Source: Flavobacterium pallidum (lineage in GTDB: Bacteria > Bacteroidota > Bacteroidia > Flavobacteriales > Flavobacteriaceae). Taken from it: DNA of 64,000 bases. Shown here piece after piece: positions 32,239 to 42,163 of the stretch. The DNA lies in the NCBI RefSeq assembly GCF_003097535.1, contig NZ_CP029187.1, positions 2,728,001-2,792,000 on the forward strand, written 5' to 3'. Every line of letters starts with the position of its first letter. Position 1 is the first letter of the stretch. The translations under genes were made by a program, and so were the position numbers. A model generated the notes under the pieces. The model had not been told where the DNA came from. It made no database searches and saw only the letters and a list, made by a program, of their open reading frames with translations.

Positions 32239-35200
32239 TTATTTCCTGATGATTTTCCTGGTATAAGTATTTCCTGAAACGTCTTTTAAAGTCATTACAT
32301 AAATGCCCTGGCTTAGCGATGAGATATCAATCTTCAGGGGGTCTTTGGCTGAAAACACCAACTGCCCCAAATGATTGTAGAGGTCTGCATTTGTTATTTT
32401 AGTCGTCGCAGCAATGTTCAGGATGCCATCAGTAGGGTTTGGAGAAAGCGTTATGTTAGCGGCTTCAGATCCGTCGACAGACAAAACATCTACAAATTCG
32501 GTCGTTGCGGTATTGGTCACCACAGGCGGATTGAAATCAAAATAGATGCCTGCCGCTGCATTAACGGTATCGCCTGTAGCCACATTTGATTTTGGCTTAA
32601 TTTTATATGCGATAAATCCATGCGAATGGGCCTCATCGCTCGTGCTGTCCGGCAGGTTGATGTCGTCGAATACAAAACTTACTTCGCTGCCATTATGGAT
32701 ATCCACGCGGCCAGGATGGCTAAGGCTTTCGAGTTGCATCGTGGTCCAGTCGAGCTTGTCGTCAAGAGTTTGCGCTACGCGTACATTTATGGCACTTGCC
32801 GTTCCGGTATTTTGAAAACGGACCAGGTAATGCAGGTATTTTCCGGCATCAGCGATCAATACCTCGTTGCCTTCAAGACAGCTGATGTCGTTGGGGTCGT
32901 AGGAGCCGACAACGGTCTGGGTGCAGGAAAACACATTATCGCCTGCTGTATTGTCTCCCGCAACAGGACTGATGGTAGCCGTTGTGGTCAAAACATCGCC
33001 GATGTTGGTAACAGGAGGAGCAGACACATTAAAGTACAATTCGATGGTTTTTGTTTCGAAAGGATTCAGGTCTGTAAAATCAAATACCAACGTATTGCTG
33101 GTTTGGGAAGTGACCGCTTCACTCGCGTTCAGGAAGTTTAATTTTGAGCCATCATATCCAAAGGTGACAGCCCCGTTCAGTTGCGTTGTGCCCGTATTTT
33201 TATAAACGATCCTGTAAGCAGTGTTAAAACCTGGTCTTGGAGCGTTCGCCGTTGGATAAAAGCTTACATTCAAATCGTTGATGACCACAGTGGGAACGAT
33301 ACAAAAATTCACGTCATCATGGTTTCCCAACCCGGTAAAGTTCGATTCAAACGTTGCCGGATTAGGTTCGTAATAGTCTGGCAATTGTGATGTGATTTTT
33401 GTCGTAACCATACCTTCTTCAGTCGTGTAAAGCTGGAAGTGCCCGTTCTCCTGGGAGAATGTAGCGTTAGTACCCGCATCATCGGAAGCCACAACTAAAA
33501 TGCCGCTTAAAACCGCATCGGTATCGTTGCAGCCATCAGCCTGAAAGTCGAAACGCACCATACCGCCGATACTGTTAGAGGTTGGGAGCGGTATATTTTT
33601 GTGCCATACCACTTTGTCATCATATTCAGATGTGGATACGATGTCTAAAGTGTCATTGCCGTCAATATCTGCTGCGAACAAATAGTTGGGGCTGTTTAAA
33701 CCCTGTGAGATGATCTGTTGCGTATTTTCAAAATTTCCCTGGCCATCGGTATTGCTGTACCACGCCAGCACGCCACCGTTTCCGGCATCTGCGGAAGCGA
33801 CATCTGTATCTCCGTCATTATCGATATCAGCGGCAATAATATTTTTGGGTGTTGCAATGAGGGTTGTAATCAGGTGATTTCCACCAAATGTCCCGGAACC
33901 GTTGTTTTCTGACCAACGCAAGTAAGGCGCGTCACTGACATTTGTATTCTGACCGGTAAAGACGATATCATTATCTCCGTCATTATTAAAATCGGCGATT
34001 TTTACCGAGTACGTAGCATATTGATAGCCTGCAATAGGTTGCCTTGCGCTGTACGTGCCCTGCCCGTCGAGGTTCCGGTAATAGAAAACCCCGTAACTGA
34101 ATCCCGCAGCCATGTCCAGATCACCATCACCGTCAAGGTCGCCAAAATCAATATCGTAGGTATTGCTGTTGCCCATTGCGTCTATGACTATGGGCGTACC
34201 GAAGCTGCCCAGGCCATCGACGTTCTTATACAGCTTGATTTTTCCGTGGCCTGAAGCGATTACATCCAGGTCGCCATCATCATCGATATCAGCAGTGAAG
34301 ACATTTAATGCTGTATACAGATCATTGTCTATAATTTGCGGGCTCGCGAAAGTGCCCAATCCGTCAGTGTTCTTAAACCACATCACACTATTGTCAAGGT
34401 AAGACGTAGCAAGGATATCGGTAAACCCATCGCCATTCAGGTCTCCGGTGCAGACTGCAGATGCACCGTGCATGGTATCGGATACGACGCGTTGGGTATT
34501 ATGAAAATCACCCTGACCGTCCTTATTCTCAAACCATGAAATTTTGCTGTCCCAATAAGAAGCGCCGATGATATCCTTATCGCCGTCCCCATCTATATCG
34601 TCAGCACGTACGACCCGGCCGCCATCTATAAATTTTGTAATGATAGACGGTGTATAAGTACCAGTCCCAAACGTATTTTTATATAATTTGATGTTGTTAT
34701 CGATGTTCGTAGCGGTAAGGAAATCCAGATCCCCGTCGGCATCCATATCAGAAAAACAGATGTCGCGGATGTCGCCGGAATGTGATGCTATTAAGGTTTC
34801 ACTGCTGAAATTACCCTGACCATCCGTATTTTGGAACCAACCAATTTTCTTATCCTCATTTGACCCGAAGATAATATCGAGATCGCCGTCACCGTCCATA
34901 TCAGCCAGCCTCACCACCGAAGCACTAACGGCAGTTACCGATAAAACCTGTTGAGTACCGAAAGTGCCCAATCCGTCCGTATTTTCATACCACGCAATCT
35001 TATCGTCGCTTCCGGACGCAGACACTACATCCACATCACCATCGCCATCGATATCGCCCGCGTACACTGAAGTAACATAGCTCACAGCATTCGATATCAA
35101 CGTCCTGTTTCCAAAACTGCTTGTCCCGGTTTTTGGGTACCACACTACACCCTGTGAGCCACCACCGTCTATGGAATAAGCAGAAACGATGTCTACAGCT

Positions 35201-35802
35201 CCGTCACCATTTATATCTGCCGGGTAAAAACCAGGAATACTCGTCACATTGTTTTCGATATTCAGGGAGCCGTTAAAATCCCCCAGGCCATCGGTATTTT
35301 TGAACCATCCCATCTCACCTTCTGACCGGGAAGACCATATCAAATCCAGATCATTGTCATTATCAACATCGGCGGCCATTACAAAGTTGGCTTTGTAGGC
35401 ATACCTGGCCTGCTTTAGTACAAATGTGCCATGACCATCCGTGTTTTCATACCAGGCGACATTATTACCGGATAAGGAAGCAGACACAGCATCCATATCC
35501 CCGTCACCATCAAGGTCGGCAGCATAAACCGCCCATGGCGTAGGAATCGCATCTGTGATGGTATGCAGCGTAAAATCACCACCCGTACCATCCAGGTTCT
35601 CGAACCATACCAGCCTGTTGCCGAAGTAGGACGAGGTGAGTACATCCTTATCACCATCACCGTCAAAATCGGCTGAATAAACACCATTCGGCGATTGTAC
35701 GTACAATGCATTATCGATCACTGTGTGGTCCTCAAATTCTACCTGTGCGTTAGCGTAGAGGAAAGAATACAATATGGCCAGGAAAGTAATTTTTGATTTC
35801 AT
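32239..35802 (-). CDS. FG-GAP/VCBS-repeat T9SS cargo protein, type A sorting domain
   Basis: A 1187-residue secreted protein. A signal peptide (AILYSFLYANAQ) is followed by about 700 residues of FG-GAP/VCBS-like repeats with roughly 16-17 DxDGDGDxD Ca-binding loops, alternating with WFENTDGxGxF strands that suggest a beta-propeller array. Residues about 730-820 form a small domain with the FDFQADGCNDTDAVLSG motif. A DUF7619-like region with FDFNPPVVTNTA follows. It ends with a type A T9SS sorting domain (LSPNPTDGILNI to YTRKIIRK). The protein is exported by the type IX system and probably attached to the surface or released. Its function, perhaps adhesion or carbohydrate binding, is not shown. 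Confidence 0.88.
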   Translation of the reverse strand: MKSKITFLAILYSFLYANAQVEFEDHTVIDNALYVQSPNGVYSADFDGDGDKDVLTSSYFGNRLVWFENLDGTGGDFTLHTITDAIPTPWAVYAADLDGDGDMDAVSASLSGNNVAWYENTDGHGTFVLKQARYAYKANFVMAADVDNDNDLDLIWSSRSEGEMGWFKNTDGLGDFNGSLNIENNVTSIPGFYPADINGDGAVDIVSAYSIDGGGSQGVVWYPKTGTSSFGNRTLISNAVSYVTSVYAGDIDGDGDVDVVSASGSDDKIAWYENTDGLGTFGTQQVLSVTAVSASVVRLADMDGDGDLDIIFGSNEDKKIGWFQNTDGQGNFSSETLIASHSGDIRDICFSDMDADGDLDFLTATNIDNNIKLYKNTFGTGTYTPSIITKFIDGGRVVRADDIDGDGDKDIIGASYWDSKISWFENKDGQGDFHNTQRVVSDTMHGASAVCTGDLNGDGFTDILATSYLDNSVMWFKNTDGLGTFASPQIIDNDLYTALNVFTADIDDDGDLDVIASGHGKIKLYKNVDGLGSFGTPIVIDAMGNSNTYDIDFGDLDGDGDLDMAAGFSYGVFYYRNLDGQGTYSARQPIAGYQYATYSVKIADFNNDGDNDIVFTGQNTNVSDAPYLRWSENNGSGTFGGNHLITTLIATPKNIIAADIDNDGDTDVASADAGNGGVLAWYSNTDGQGNFENTQQIISQGLNSPNYLFAADIDGNDTLDIVSTSEYDDKVVWHKNIPLPTSNSIGGMVRFDFQADGCNDTDAVLSGILVVASDDAGTNATFSQENGHFQLYTTEEGMVTTKITSQLPDYYEPNPATFESNFTGLGNHDDVNFCIVPTVVINDLNVSFYPTANAPRPGFNTAYRIVYKNTGTTQLNGAVTFGYDGSKLNFLNASEAVTSQTSNTLVFDFTDLNPFETKTIELYFNVSAPPVTNIGDVLTTTATISPVAGDNTAGDNVFSCTQTVVGSYDPNDISCLEGNEVLIADAGKYLHYLVRFQNTGTASAINVRVAQTLDDKLDWTTMQLESLSHPGRVDIHNGSEVSFVFDDINLPDSTSDEAHSHGFIAYKIKPKSNVATGDTVNAAAGIYFDFNPPVVTNTATTEFVDVLSVDGSEAANITLSPNPTDGILNIAATTKITNADLYNHLGQLVFSAKDPLKIDISSLSQGIYVMTLKDVSGNTYTRKIIRK

Positions 35803-36340
35803 AACGTATTATTTTACAGGCGCAAATGTAACTAATTAATAAGTTGCAGTTTAGAAAAAAATTACCACTCGGAATGGCGCATTTAAATTGCCAAAAAAAT
35901 GATGCGCATGGCCTGGGATATTTGTAAGAAAAAAATTCACCGAAGGGCCGTAAACATTTTAAACGGAATGATTAATATTATCAGAAAAATACTTAAAAAA
36001 GTCGTTTGCGTCCTTGCAGTTTTGTTCGGGTTTTGTTCGAGTTTGCTTCGAGTCATCTTCTGGAGTAACAAAGCGTACTTTTTAGCAGCATTCTGATGTT
36101 GGTTTTTTATCCCGTTTTTTTGAGACCAACTGAACATACTTTTAGTAAGAATTTCTAAGCCTTTCGGATCCTTACCTTTTACTGGGAATTCGCGGCGGTT
36201 CCTAACATACCCGAACGAGACAAGAAGCAAATTCGGAAAAAACCACGTCAAGGCGCTCTTATGACTTAATAATTAGATAAAATAATCCGACTACAATAAA
36301 CAACGAATCCTTATTTTTGCTTTTACCAATACAATTAAAG
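35803..36340. other. 538-bp gene-free stretch with possible gene remnant
   Basis: The stretch between the T9SS gene and acs holds no confident gene. Its minus strand is open for 104 codons at 35937-36251, with basic residues (KMTRSKLEQNPNKTARTQ), but has no proper start context, and its plus strand is open for 65. The middle part (about 35960-36250) is less AT-rich than other spacers and may be a decayed or imported fragment. Only the acs promoter is recognised, at the right end. Confidence 0.4.
36312..36319 (+). promoter_or_regulatory. -7 box upstream of acs
   Basis: TATTTTTG matches TAnnTTTG and lies 21 bases before the ATG at 36341. Confidence 0.5.
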
Positions 36341-38248
36341 ATGAGCTATTACAAGATCGACAGTTTAGAGCAATACTTCAAGCATTATAATAAATCGATA
36401 CGTGAGCCGCGGAAATTCTGGGGCAAAATCGCAGAAGAAAATTTCACATGGTACCAGCAATGGGAAAAGGTCGTCGATTTCAATATGGCTGAAGCCGATG
36501 TAAAATGGTTTGTCGATGCAAAAGTCAATATCGTAAAAAATGCCATCGACAGGCACCTGGCGCGTCGCGGAAACAAAACCGCCATCATCTTTGAACCGAA
36601 CAACCCCGACGAACCTGCGTTGCATATTACCTACAACGAACTGCACCAGCGCGTGTGCAAAATGGCCAACGTATTGCGCGCTCAGGGGATTGCCAAAGGC
36701 GACCGGGTGTGCATTTACCTTCCCATGATTCCGGAACTGGCGGTAGCTGTGCTGGCATGCGCGCGGATTGGCGCGATACATTCTGTAGTGTTTGCAGGTT
36801 TTTCTGCGGCAGCGCTGGCCACAAGGATCAACGATTCGGATTGCAAAATGGTAGTCACATCTGACGGTGGTTTCCGCGGGAACAAAACCATCGGCCTGAA
36901 AAGCATCGTGGATGAAGCGTTGCAAAGCTGTCCCTCTGTAAAAAGCGTATTGGTGGCGAAAAGGACAAACGATGAAATCAGTATGCACGCGGACCGCGAC
37001 ATCTGGCTGCAGCCGTTGCTGGACGAAGCTTCAGATAATAATGTAGCCGAAATCATGGATGCAGAAGACCCGTTGTTCATTTTATATACTTCCGGCTCGA
37101 CCGGGAAACCGAAAGGGATGGTGCATACGACGGCGGGATATATGGTGTATACAGCGTATACTTTCAAGAACGTGTTTAATTACGAGGAGAATGATATTTT
37201 CTGGTGCACGGCGGATATTGGATGGATTACCGGGCATTCCTATATTTTATACGGCCCGTTGCTGAATGGCGCTACGACGGTGATGTTTGAAGGCGTACCA
37301 TCACATCCTGATTTCAGCAGGTTTTGGGAAGTGATTGAAAAGCACCGCGTCACGCATTTTTATACAGCGCCTACCGCGATAAGGGCTCTGGCGAAAGAGA
37401 ACATCGATTACATTCAGCCTTATCCCCTCAAGTCGCTCAAAGTTATCGGGTCGGTGGGGGAACCTATCAATGAAGAAGCCTGGCATTGGTATAACGACCA
37501 CGTAGGAGGGAAGCGCTGCCCATTGGTCGATACCTGGTGGCAAACCGAAACGGGTGGCATCATGATCTCTCCATTGGCATTTATCACGCCTACCAAACCT
37601 ACCTATGCATCGCTGCCTTTACCGGGAATCCAGCCTGTTTTGATGGATGAGAAGCGCAACGAAATCGAAGGTAACCAGGTGACCGGAAGTTTGTGCATCA
37701 AATTCCCATGGCCGGCGATTGCAAGGACGATATGGGGAAATCATCAACGATATAAGGATACTTATTTTTCCACATTTCCAGGCAAATATTTCACCGGAGA
37801 CGGCGCTTTGCGAGATGAAGTAGGGTATTACAGGATTACGGGCAGGGTGGATGATGTGGTGATCGTTTCGGGGCATAATTTAGGCACAGCACCTATTGAA
37901 GATGCGATTAACGAACATCCGGCGGTGGCTGAAAGTGCGATTGTAGGCTTCCCGCATGACATCAAAGGCAATGCCCTTTACGGGTATATCATCCTGAAGG
38001 AAACAGGGGAGAGCAGGGACCGTAACAATCTCGCGAATGAAATCAATATGATGATTTCGCACCAGATCGGCCCGATTGCCAAACTCGATAAGATACAGTT
38101 TGTAAACGGATTGCCGAAGACACGCAGCGGAAAAATCATGCGACGCATCCTGAGAAAGATTGCGGAAGGTGATTTTTCAAATTTCGGGGACATATCGACG
38201 TTGCTTAATCCTGAAATTGTAGAAGAGATCAAGGACGGTAGGATTTAA
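36341..38248 (+). CDS. acs: Acetate-CoA ligase (acetyl-CoA synthetase)
   Basis: A 635-residue AMP-forming enzyme making acetyl-CoA from acetate, ATP and CoA. The ATG at 36341 (MSYYKIDSL) is chosen; a TTG 24 bases upstream is in frame but overlaps the -7 box. The YTSGSTGKPKGMVHTTAGY P-loop lies near residue 245, DIGWITGHSYILYGPL follows, then WWQTETGG with the acetate pocket Trp, and TGDGALRDEVGYYRITGRVDD. The C-terminal Lys in RSGKIMRRILRK (about residue 602) is the site that is acetylated and catalytic in Acs. The length agrees with Acs. Confidence 0.96.
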   Translation: MSYYKIDSLEQYFKHYNKSIREPRKFWGKIAEENFTWYQQWEKVVDFNMAEADVKWFVDAKVNIVKNAIDRHLARRGNKTAIIFEPNNPDEPALHITYNELHQRVCKMANVLRAQGIAKGDRVCIYLPMIPELAVAVLACARIGAIHSVVFAGFSAAALATRINDSDCKMVVTSDGGFRGNKTIGLKSIVDEALQSCPSVKSVLVAKRTNDEISMHADRDIWLQPLLDEASDNNVAEIMDAEDPLFILYTSGSTGKPKGMVHTTAGYMVYTAYTFKNVFNYEENDIFWCTADIGWITGHSYILYGPLLNGATTVMFEGVPSHPDFSRFWEVIEKHRVTHFYTAPTAIRALAKENIDYIQPYPLKSLKVIGSVGEPINEEAWHWYNDHVGGKRCPLVDTWWQTETGGIMISPLAFITPTKPTYASLPLPGIQPVLMDEKRNEIEGNQVTGSLCIKFPWPAIARTIWGNHQRYKDTYFSTFPGKYFTGDGALRDEVGYYRITGRVDDVVIVSGHNLGTAPIEDAINEHPAVAESAIVGFPHDIKGNALYGYIILKETGESRDRNNLANEINMMISHQIGPIAKLDKIQFVNGLPKTRSGKIMRRILRKIAEGDFSNFGDISTLLNPEIVEEIKDGRI

Positions 38249-38271
38249 GGATGCCGAATCAGAAATTTTGA

Positions 38272-39546
38272 ATGATGATGAGATTAAAAAAAATAATCAG
38301 CACGCTCCTTATTTTCTTCATTTGCTATAATGCCTTTTCCTTTGTAAGACCGAGCCATTGCCTTGCCTTATTTGACATTCACCGTGGGTATAATGCGTTT
38401 AAGAATATTGCGTTATACAGCGTTGGATATCGTCCGGACCTTGCCGCTGCAGCCATAATTTTTGATCGGTTTCCGGAAGGTAATGAATCGATGAAAGCGG
38501 CGTCACAATTCCTGATGGATTATGCCGTACGCACCAATCATCCGGAAAAAGACATTATCCTTACTACTGAAAGCGATGCCAACGGGCATTTTCTGTCTTA
38601 CCTGAGCCTTGCCGAGGCTGTTGCCGAAAGTGGAAAAGATTGGCAATACAATTCAAAATTAAAGGAAACGCCCTCATACAACAGCCTGTACCATCAGACG
38701 ATTATCTGGGAATATGCATTTCAATGGGATTCCCGGAAACAAGGCGATGCATTTGCAAACCCCGGCAATGATTTTATCATATCATACGATGCTGTTTTGG
38801 CAAATTGCAAGCCACTCGCCGAAAGCGAATCCTTGTTATATGAGTTGTTTAAACTGCAAATCCGTTTGAATGCTGATAAGGATGTCACTGCGTTTTTATC
38901 TCAATTGGAGAGCCTTATCGCAAAACATCAAAAGCATTTTTCAATCATTAATTACAGGAAGTTCCTGGCGGAATATTATCCGGATTACAAGCCGGTTACT
39001 CAATTCGGAAATATATCAAATGATAGTTTTGAAACGGACAAAGAACATCCTAACCCCATTTTTGCAGGCATTAATAAGCCTGCTGACACTTTAGACGAAG
39101 CCATTGTTTTGTTAAAGCGAAATCCGTTCCGTACGGATTTGTTTGGCTACAGCCAGATTGAGAGGATGATGAACGGCGAAACATTTGAGCATATCATGAA
39201 GTGCCTTTCCGAACTGGAAACCATGGAAGCATCTTATCCCAAAGTCTGTTCCGTATCTGCAAATACTTTTGACTTGATCAAAAACATCATCGATAGTGAA
39301 AGCATTAAGTTTACAGAAGCACAACGCCTTGCATTAAAAAGCAAACTGCTTAAAAAATGGGCCGATTTCCATATTGCATGCCATATCACATTGATTTTCT
39401 ATATCGACGAAATGATGATCGATTACTGGGATGAACTCCCCGCAACAGCACAGGCGGGCCTGAATGCTTATTTCGAAAAGGAATTTGACAGGACCGACAA
39501 CCACAGTTACCTGCTGCAGTTGCAAAAATCATTGAAATTAAAGTAA
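38272..39546 (+). CDS. Hypothetical secreted or membrane-anchored protein
   Basis: A 424-residue protein with an N-terminal hydrophobic segment (IISTLLIFFICYNAFSF, about residues 8-24), which may be an uncleaved anchor or signal. The rest looks mostly helical and soluble, with no repeat or catalytic motif recognised. It follows acs by 23 bases and may be read from the same transcript. The ATG could also be one codon later, because the start is MMMRLKK. The terminator after it is shared with the convergent gene. Confidence 0.55.
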   Translation: MMMRLKKIISTLLIFFICYNAFSFVRPSHCLALFDIHRGYNAFKNIALYSVGYRPDLAAAAIIFDRFPEGNESMKAASQFLMDYAVRTNHPEKDIILTTESDANGHFLSYLSLAEAVAESGKDWQYNSKLKETPSYNSLYHQTIIWEYAFQWDSRKQGDAFANPGNDFIISYDAVLANCKPLAESESLLYELFKLQIRLNADKDVTAFLSQLESLIAKHQKHFSIINYRKFLAEYYPDYKPVTQFGNISNDSFETDKEHPNPIFAGINKPADTLDEAIVLLKRNPFRTDLFGYSQIERMMNGETFEHIMKCLSELETMEASYPKVCSVSANTFDLIKNIIDSESIKFTEAQRLALKSKLLKKWADFHIACHITLIFYIDEMMIDYWDELPATAQAGLNAYFEKEFDRTDNHSYLLQLQKSLKLK

Positions 39547-39555
39547 CATATACTA

Positions 39556-39582
39556 AAAAAGCAGCCATTAAAGCTGCTTTTT
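39556..39582. terminator. Bidirectional terminator
   Basis: AAAAAGCAGC (39556-39565) pairs perfectly with GCTGCTTTTT (39573-39582) between the convergent 38272 and 39607 genes. Confidence 0.85.
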
Positions 39583-39606
39583 ATGTTTCAGGATCCCGAC
39601 GCGGTA

Positions 39607-40512
39607 TTAATATTTTGTATAAGTTACCACCACTTCCATCACATATTGCAACCCGACCATGGGCGTATCGGCATTCAGGACGCTATCATATAAATCCGGC
39701 TGCCGGCCGTCGTAATAAAACGTGTTGCTTTTGCGCTCTTCCTGTTTTACATAGCTTTTATCCGAATAATAGTCACTTTTGAAAACCACGTCAGCACTTT
39801 CATAAGCGGTGTATTTTTTATACTGGTTTGCGGGTTGTATGCTGTAAAAGTTAATGCTGATCTTAGGTTTGCCGTATAAATCAGGATTATTGATGTCCTT
39901 ATTGGATGCTGTTTTCCGTATTTCCAGGATTTTATTGGCTTCGGAAAGCATGCTGTCATATACTTTCTGCTGGTCTTTACAGAAGTAATCGACTTTTGCG
40001 ATGTTATAGATGTCAAATTCGGATGCCGATTCCACCAATTCATCAAAGAGGGTCATTTTATGCAATCTTATGATGATATTTTTCTTGATTTCAAACCCCT
40101 TTTCCTGTTCTTCAAAACTGGTTTGTGCGCCATTTACGGCCGCTTTGAAATCGTATATTTTTGTCTGCGAAATAAAATCAACAGCGATATCATCATCATC
40201 AATGCCCCATTTTTTAAGCGCTGATTTAAAGCCGTCAATTCTTTTATTGATTTTCGCATTGCACTCTTTCGGACTCGTCGCTTCCTGGTTCAACCCTAAT
40301 GTTACGACGTAAGAATCTGCTTTAATATTGTCGAGAATATTCATGCGGTAAATCAATTGCGCCCCATTATCAGTAATCTTTTCAGCATAAGCATTGTGGA
40401 TGACTTCTGCATAGCCGGAATTGCCGTCTGGGTTGGCATACAGCTGGTTTCCGGTGTGTTGTGCGCTGGACAGGTTCAGGAATAAAAATCCCGCGATAAA
40501 TGTTGTTTTCAT
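39607..40512 (-). CDS. SIMPL-domain (DUF541-like) secreted protein
   Basis: A 301-residue protein with a signal peptide ending near SSAQ. It resembles the SIMPL (DUF541) group, seen in the early VTLGLNQEATSPKECNAKINKRIDGF segment and the QTKIYDFKA strand. It also has a long C-terminal region with several Tyr/Lys-rich stretches. SIMPL proteins are periplasmic or outer-membrane-associated; their role is unclear. It faces the convergent 38272 gene. Confidence 0.6.
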   Translation of the reverse strand: MKTTFIAGFLFLNLSSAQHTGNQLYANPDGNSGYAEVIHNAYAEKITDNGAQLIYRMNILDNIKADSYVVTLGLNQEATSPKECNAKINKRIDGFKSALKKWGIDDDDIAVDFISQTKIYDFKAAVNGAQTSFEEQEKGFEIKKNIIIRLHKMTLFDELVESASEFDIYNIAKVDYFCKDQQKVYDSMLSEANKILEIRKTASNKDINNPDLYGKPKISINFYSIQPANQYKKYTAYESADVVFKSDYYSDKSYVKQEERKSNTFYYDGRQPDLYDSVLNADTPMVGLQYVMEVVVTYTKY

Positions 40513-40649
40513 AATAATATATTTAAAATTGATGGGGCAACATTACAATCGCTGGCTGAAAATCCTTTGGTAAAGCCACTTTCCAGTCACTGTAAAATAT
40601 TTCAAAAGTTTTACAGTACATTTACAGCAGCTTTTCCAAAGACAAAAAC

Positions 40650-40657
40650 TACTTTTG
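40650..40657 (+). promoter_or_regulatory. -7 box upstream of the 40666 operon
   Basis: TACTTTTG fits TAnnTTTG, nine bases before the ATG at 40666, so the leader would be very short. Confidence 0.35.
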
Positions 40658-40665
40658 ATCAACCG

Positions 40666-41583
40666 ATGACCCAAACCGATCCGTTTCAGGAACTGAAAAA
40701 GGAAGTGCTCCTCGAATACATGAGGCATTATCCGTATTTCCAGGGTTCGTGGAAGAATTTCAGCAGCCAGGACATTCAAAACCTGATACTGCTTATCGAG
40801 CAGCATCTTAAGGAGCGCATCAGCGAGAAATGGATTTACACGCACCTGAAACCGGAAACCAACGAAAAGCTTCCGCGCAAGGATATGCTCGATATCTTAA
40901 GCCGTTTTGTAGGGTATTCAGGCTGGGATGAATTCCGGCTGAAGGATTTGTCGGCAGTGGAATTGAAGGCAGACAGAAGTCAGATCTGGAAAAAAAGAAG
41001 GCTTATCATCTACGCCATTTTGATGTTGATTATGGTATCCGGGCTGGCGGTCTATTTTTATCCTTCGGATCAAAAAAAGCATACGATTGAACTCAAAGAC
41101 GAATTCACCAAGAAAAACCTCAGGCCCGAAGATGTAAAGATTTACCAGATTGAGGATAATAAGAAAATTCCACTTGAAATAAGAGATGAGAAAGTCGAAG
41201 TCACGGTCAATAAAGGCAAAAGCACGAAAATCGTAATCGAAAGCCCATATTATCAAAACAAGACGGTTGAAATCAAACAGCCCGAGCAAAAACAAACCGA
41301 AGTATTGATGAAGCCCGATGATTATGCGATGATGCTCAAGGCGTTCATGCTATCGGATGTGAAGGACTGGCAGACGCGCAAGCAGCAACTCGACAAAATA
41401 CTCGCCGATGACGTGGAAGTACTACTGATGCTTCGCGATAATCTCGGCACGGAATATATGAACAAACAGGAATTTTCCGGAAAGATCGTCATCCCGACCG
41501 ATGCCGTCAGGAAAATGAAAATAGTCGAAATCAATAACAACAAGGATAACCGCATCAATTTTATCCGGATTACACAGGAATAA
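40666..41583 (+). CDS. Hypothetical single-pass membrane protein
   Basis: A 305-residue protein. The ATG at 40666 (MTQTDPFQELKK) is preferred over an in-frame TTG at 40567 that overlaps the spacer. About 100 cytoplasmic residues, including a KDMLDILSRFVGYSGWDEFRLKD segment found at the N terminus of several Bacteroidota proteins, are followed by one membrane helix (residues about 115-134, LIIYAILMLIMVSGLAVYFY). A periplasmic part with a PEGA-like strand segment (KIVIESPYYQNKTVEI) comes last. The stop TAA at 41581-41583 is directly followed by the next gene. Confidence 0.6.
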   Translation: MTQTDPFQELKKEVLLEYMRHYPYFQGSWKNFSSQDIQNLILLIEQHLKERISEKWIYTHLKPETNEKLPRKDMLDILSRFVGYSGWDEFRLKDLSAVELKADRSQIWKKRRLIIYAILMLIMVSGLAVYFYPSDQKKHTIELKDEFTKKNLRPEDVKIYQIEDNKKIPLEIRDEKVEVTVNKGKSTKIVIESPYYQNKTVEIKQPEQKQTEVLMKPDDYAMMLKAFMLSDVKDWQTRKQQLDKILADDVEVLLMLRDNLGTEYMNKQEFSGKIVIPTDAVRKMKIVEINNNKDNRINFIRITQE

Positions 41584-41584
41584 T

Positions 41585-42130
41585 ATGCTCAGGAGATTAT
41601 GCATTACCGGCTTATTGTTTTTTTCATTGTCTTTTTTCGGGCAGGCCTCAACTGCAGAAGTGAAAAAAGATATGAAATCCAATTTTTCACGCGCCGCTTT
41701 GGGCGCATGGCAGCAACATTCGCTGGATAAGGTGCGTGATTATTTCCAATACCTTGAAATGCTGGCCAATGAGACTTCCTCTGATGCATTGAAAGCGCAG
41801 CTGAAGGAAAACATCTATGCCTTATTCGCGTCAAAGAATACGATGGTCATAGACATCACCACTGCGGATAAAGTGCCTGTCGCACTGGACGCTTTGCTCG
41901 CTAAGATGGACAAGTTCAACCGGCCGTTAAAAATCAGCCTTAAAAGGAAACGCCTTTCCAGTTATTTCTCCGAAGATTCCTGGATGAATATCTATACCCT
42001 GGAAATCGCCGTCAACAACAGCATTATGGTGAATGATGTGTCGCAGAAAATCTATTTTGTGCCGCAGGTCAAGGATTTCGGTGGCAGGAAAAAGGAAATC
42101 TGGTCGATCCTGCTGGGTGAAATGGAGTGA
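41585..42130 (+). CDS. Hypothetical secreted protein
   Basis: A 181-residue protein with a signal peptide (ITGLLFFSLSFFGQA, cleavage near residue 20). It is a small soluble, mixed alpha/beta domain with no family recognised. It starts one base after the stop of the 40666 gene and so is probably translated with it, with both proteins in the same envelope process. The type III PKS cluster begins 33 bases downstream on the same strand but seems functionally separate. Confidence 0.55.
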   Translation: MLRRLCITGLLFFSLSFFGQASTAEVKKDMKSNFSRAALGAWQQHSLDKVRDYFQYLEMLANETSSDALKAQLKENIYALFASKNTMVIDITTADKVPVALDALLAKMDKFNRPLKISLKRKRLSSYFSEDSWMNIYTLEIAVNNSIMVNDVSQKIYFVPQVKDFGGRKKEIWSILLGEME

Positions 42131-42163
42131 TATTGCAGCGATTTTGCGTATATTTACTTTGCT

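Noticed and set aside
35937..36251. A 104-codon minus-strand gene
   Set aside because: No start context, no known family, and no coding-like neighbours; recorded only as a possible remnant.
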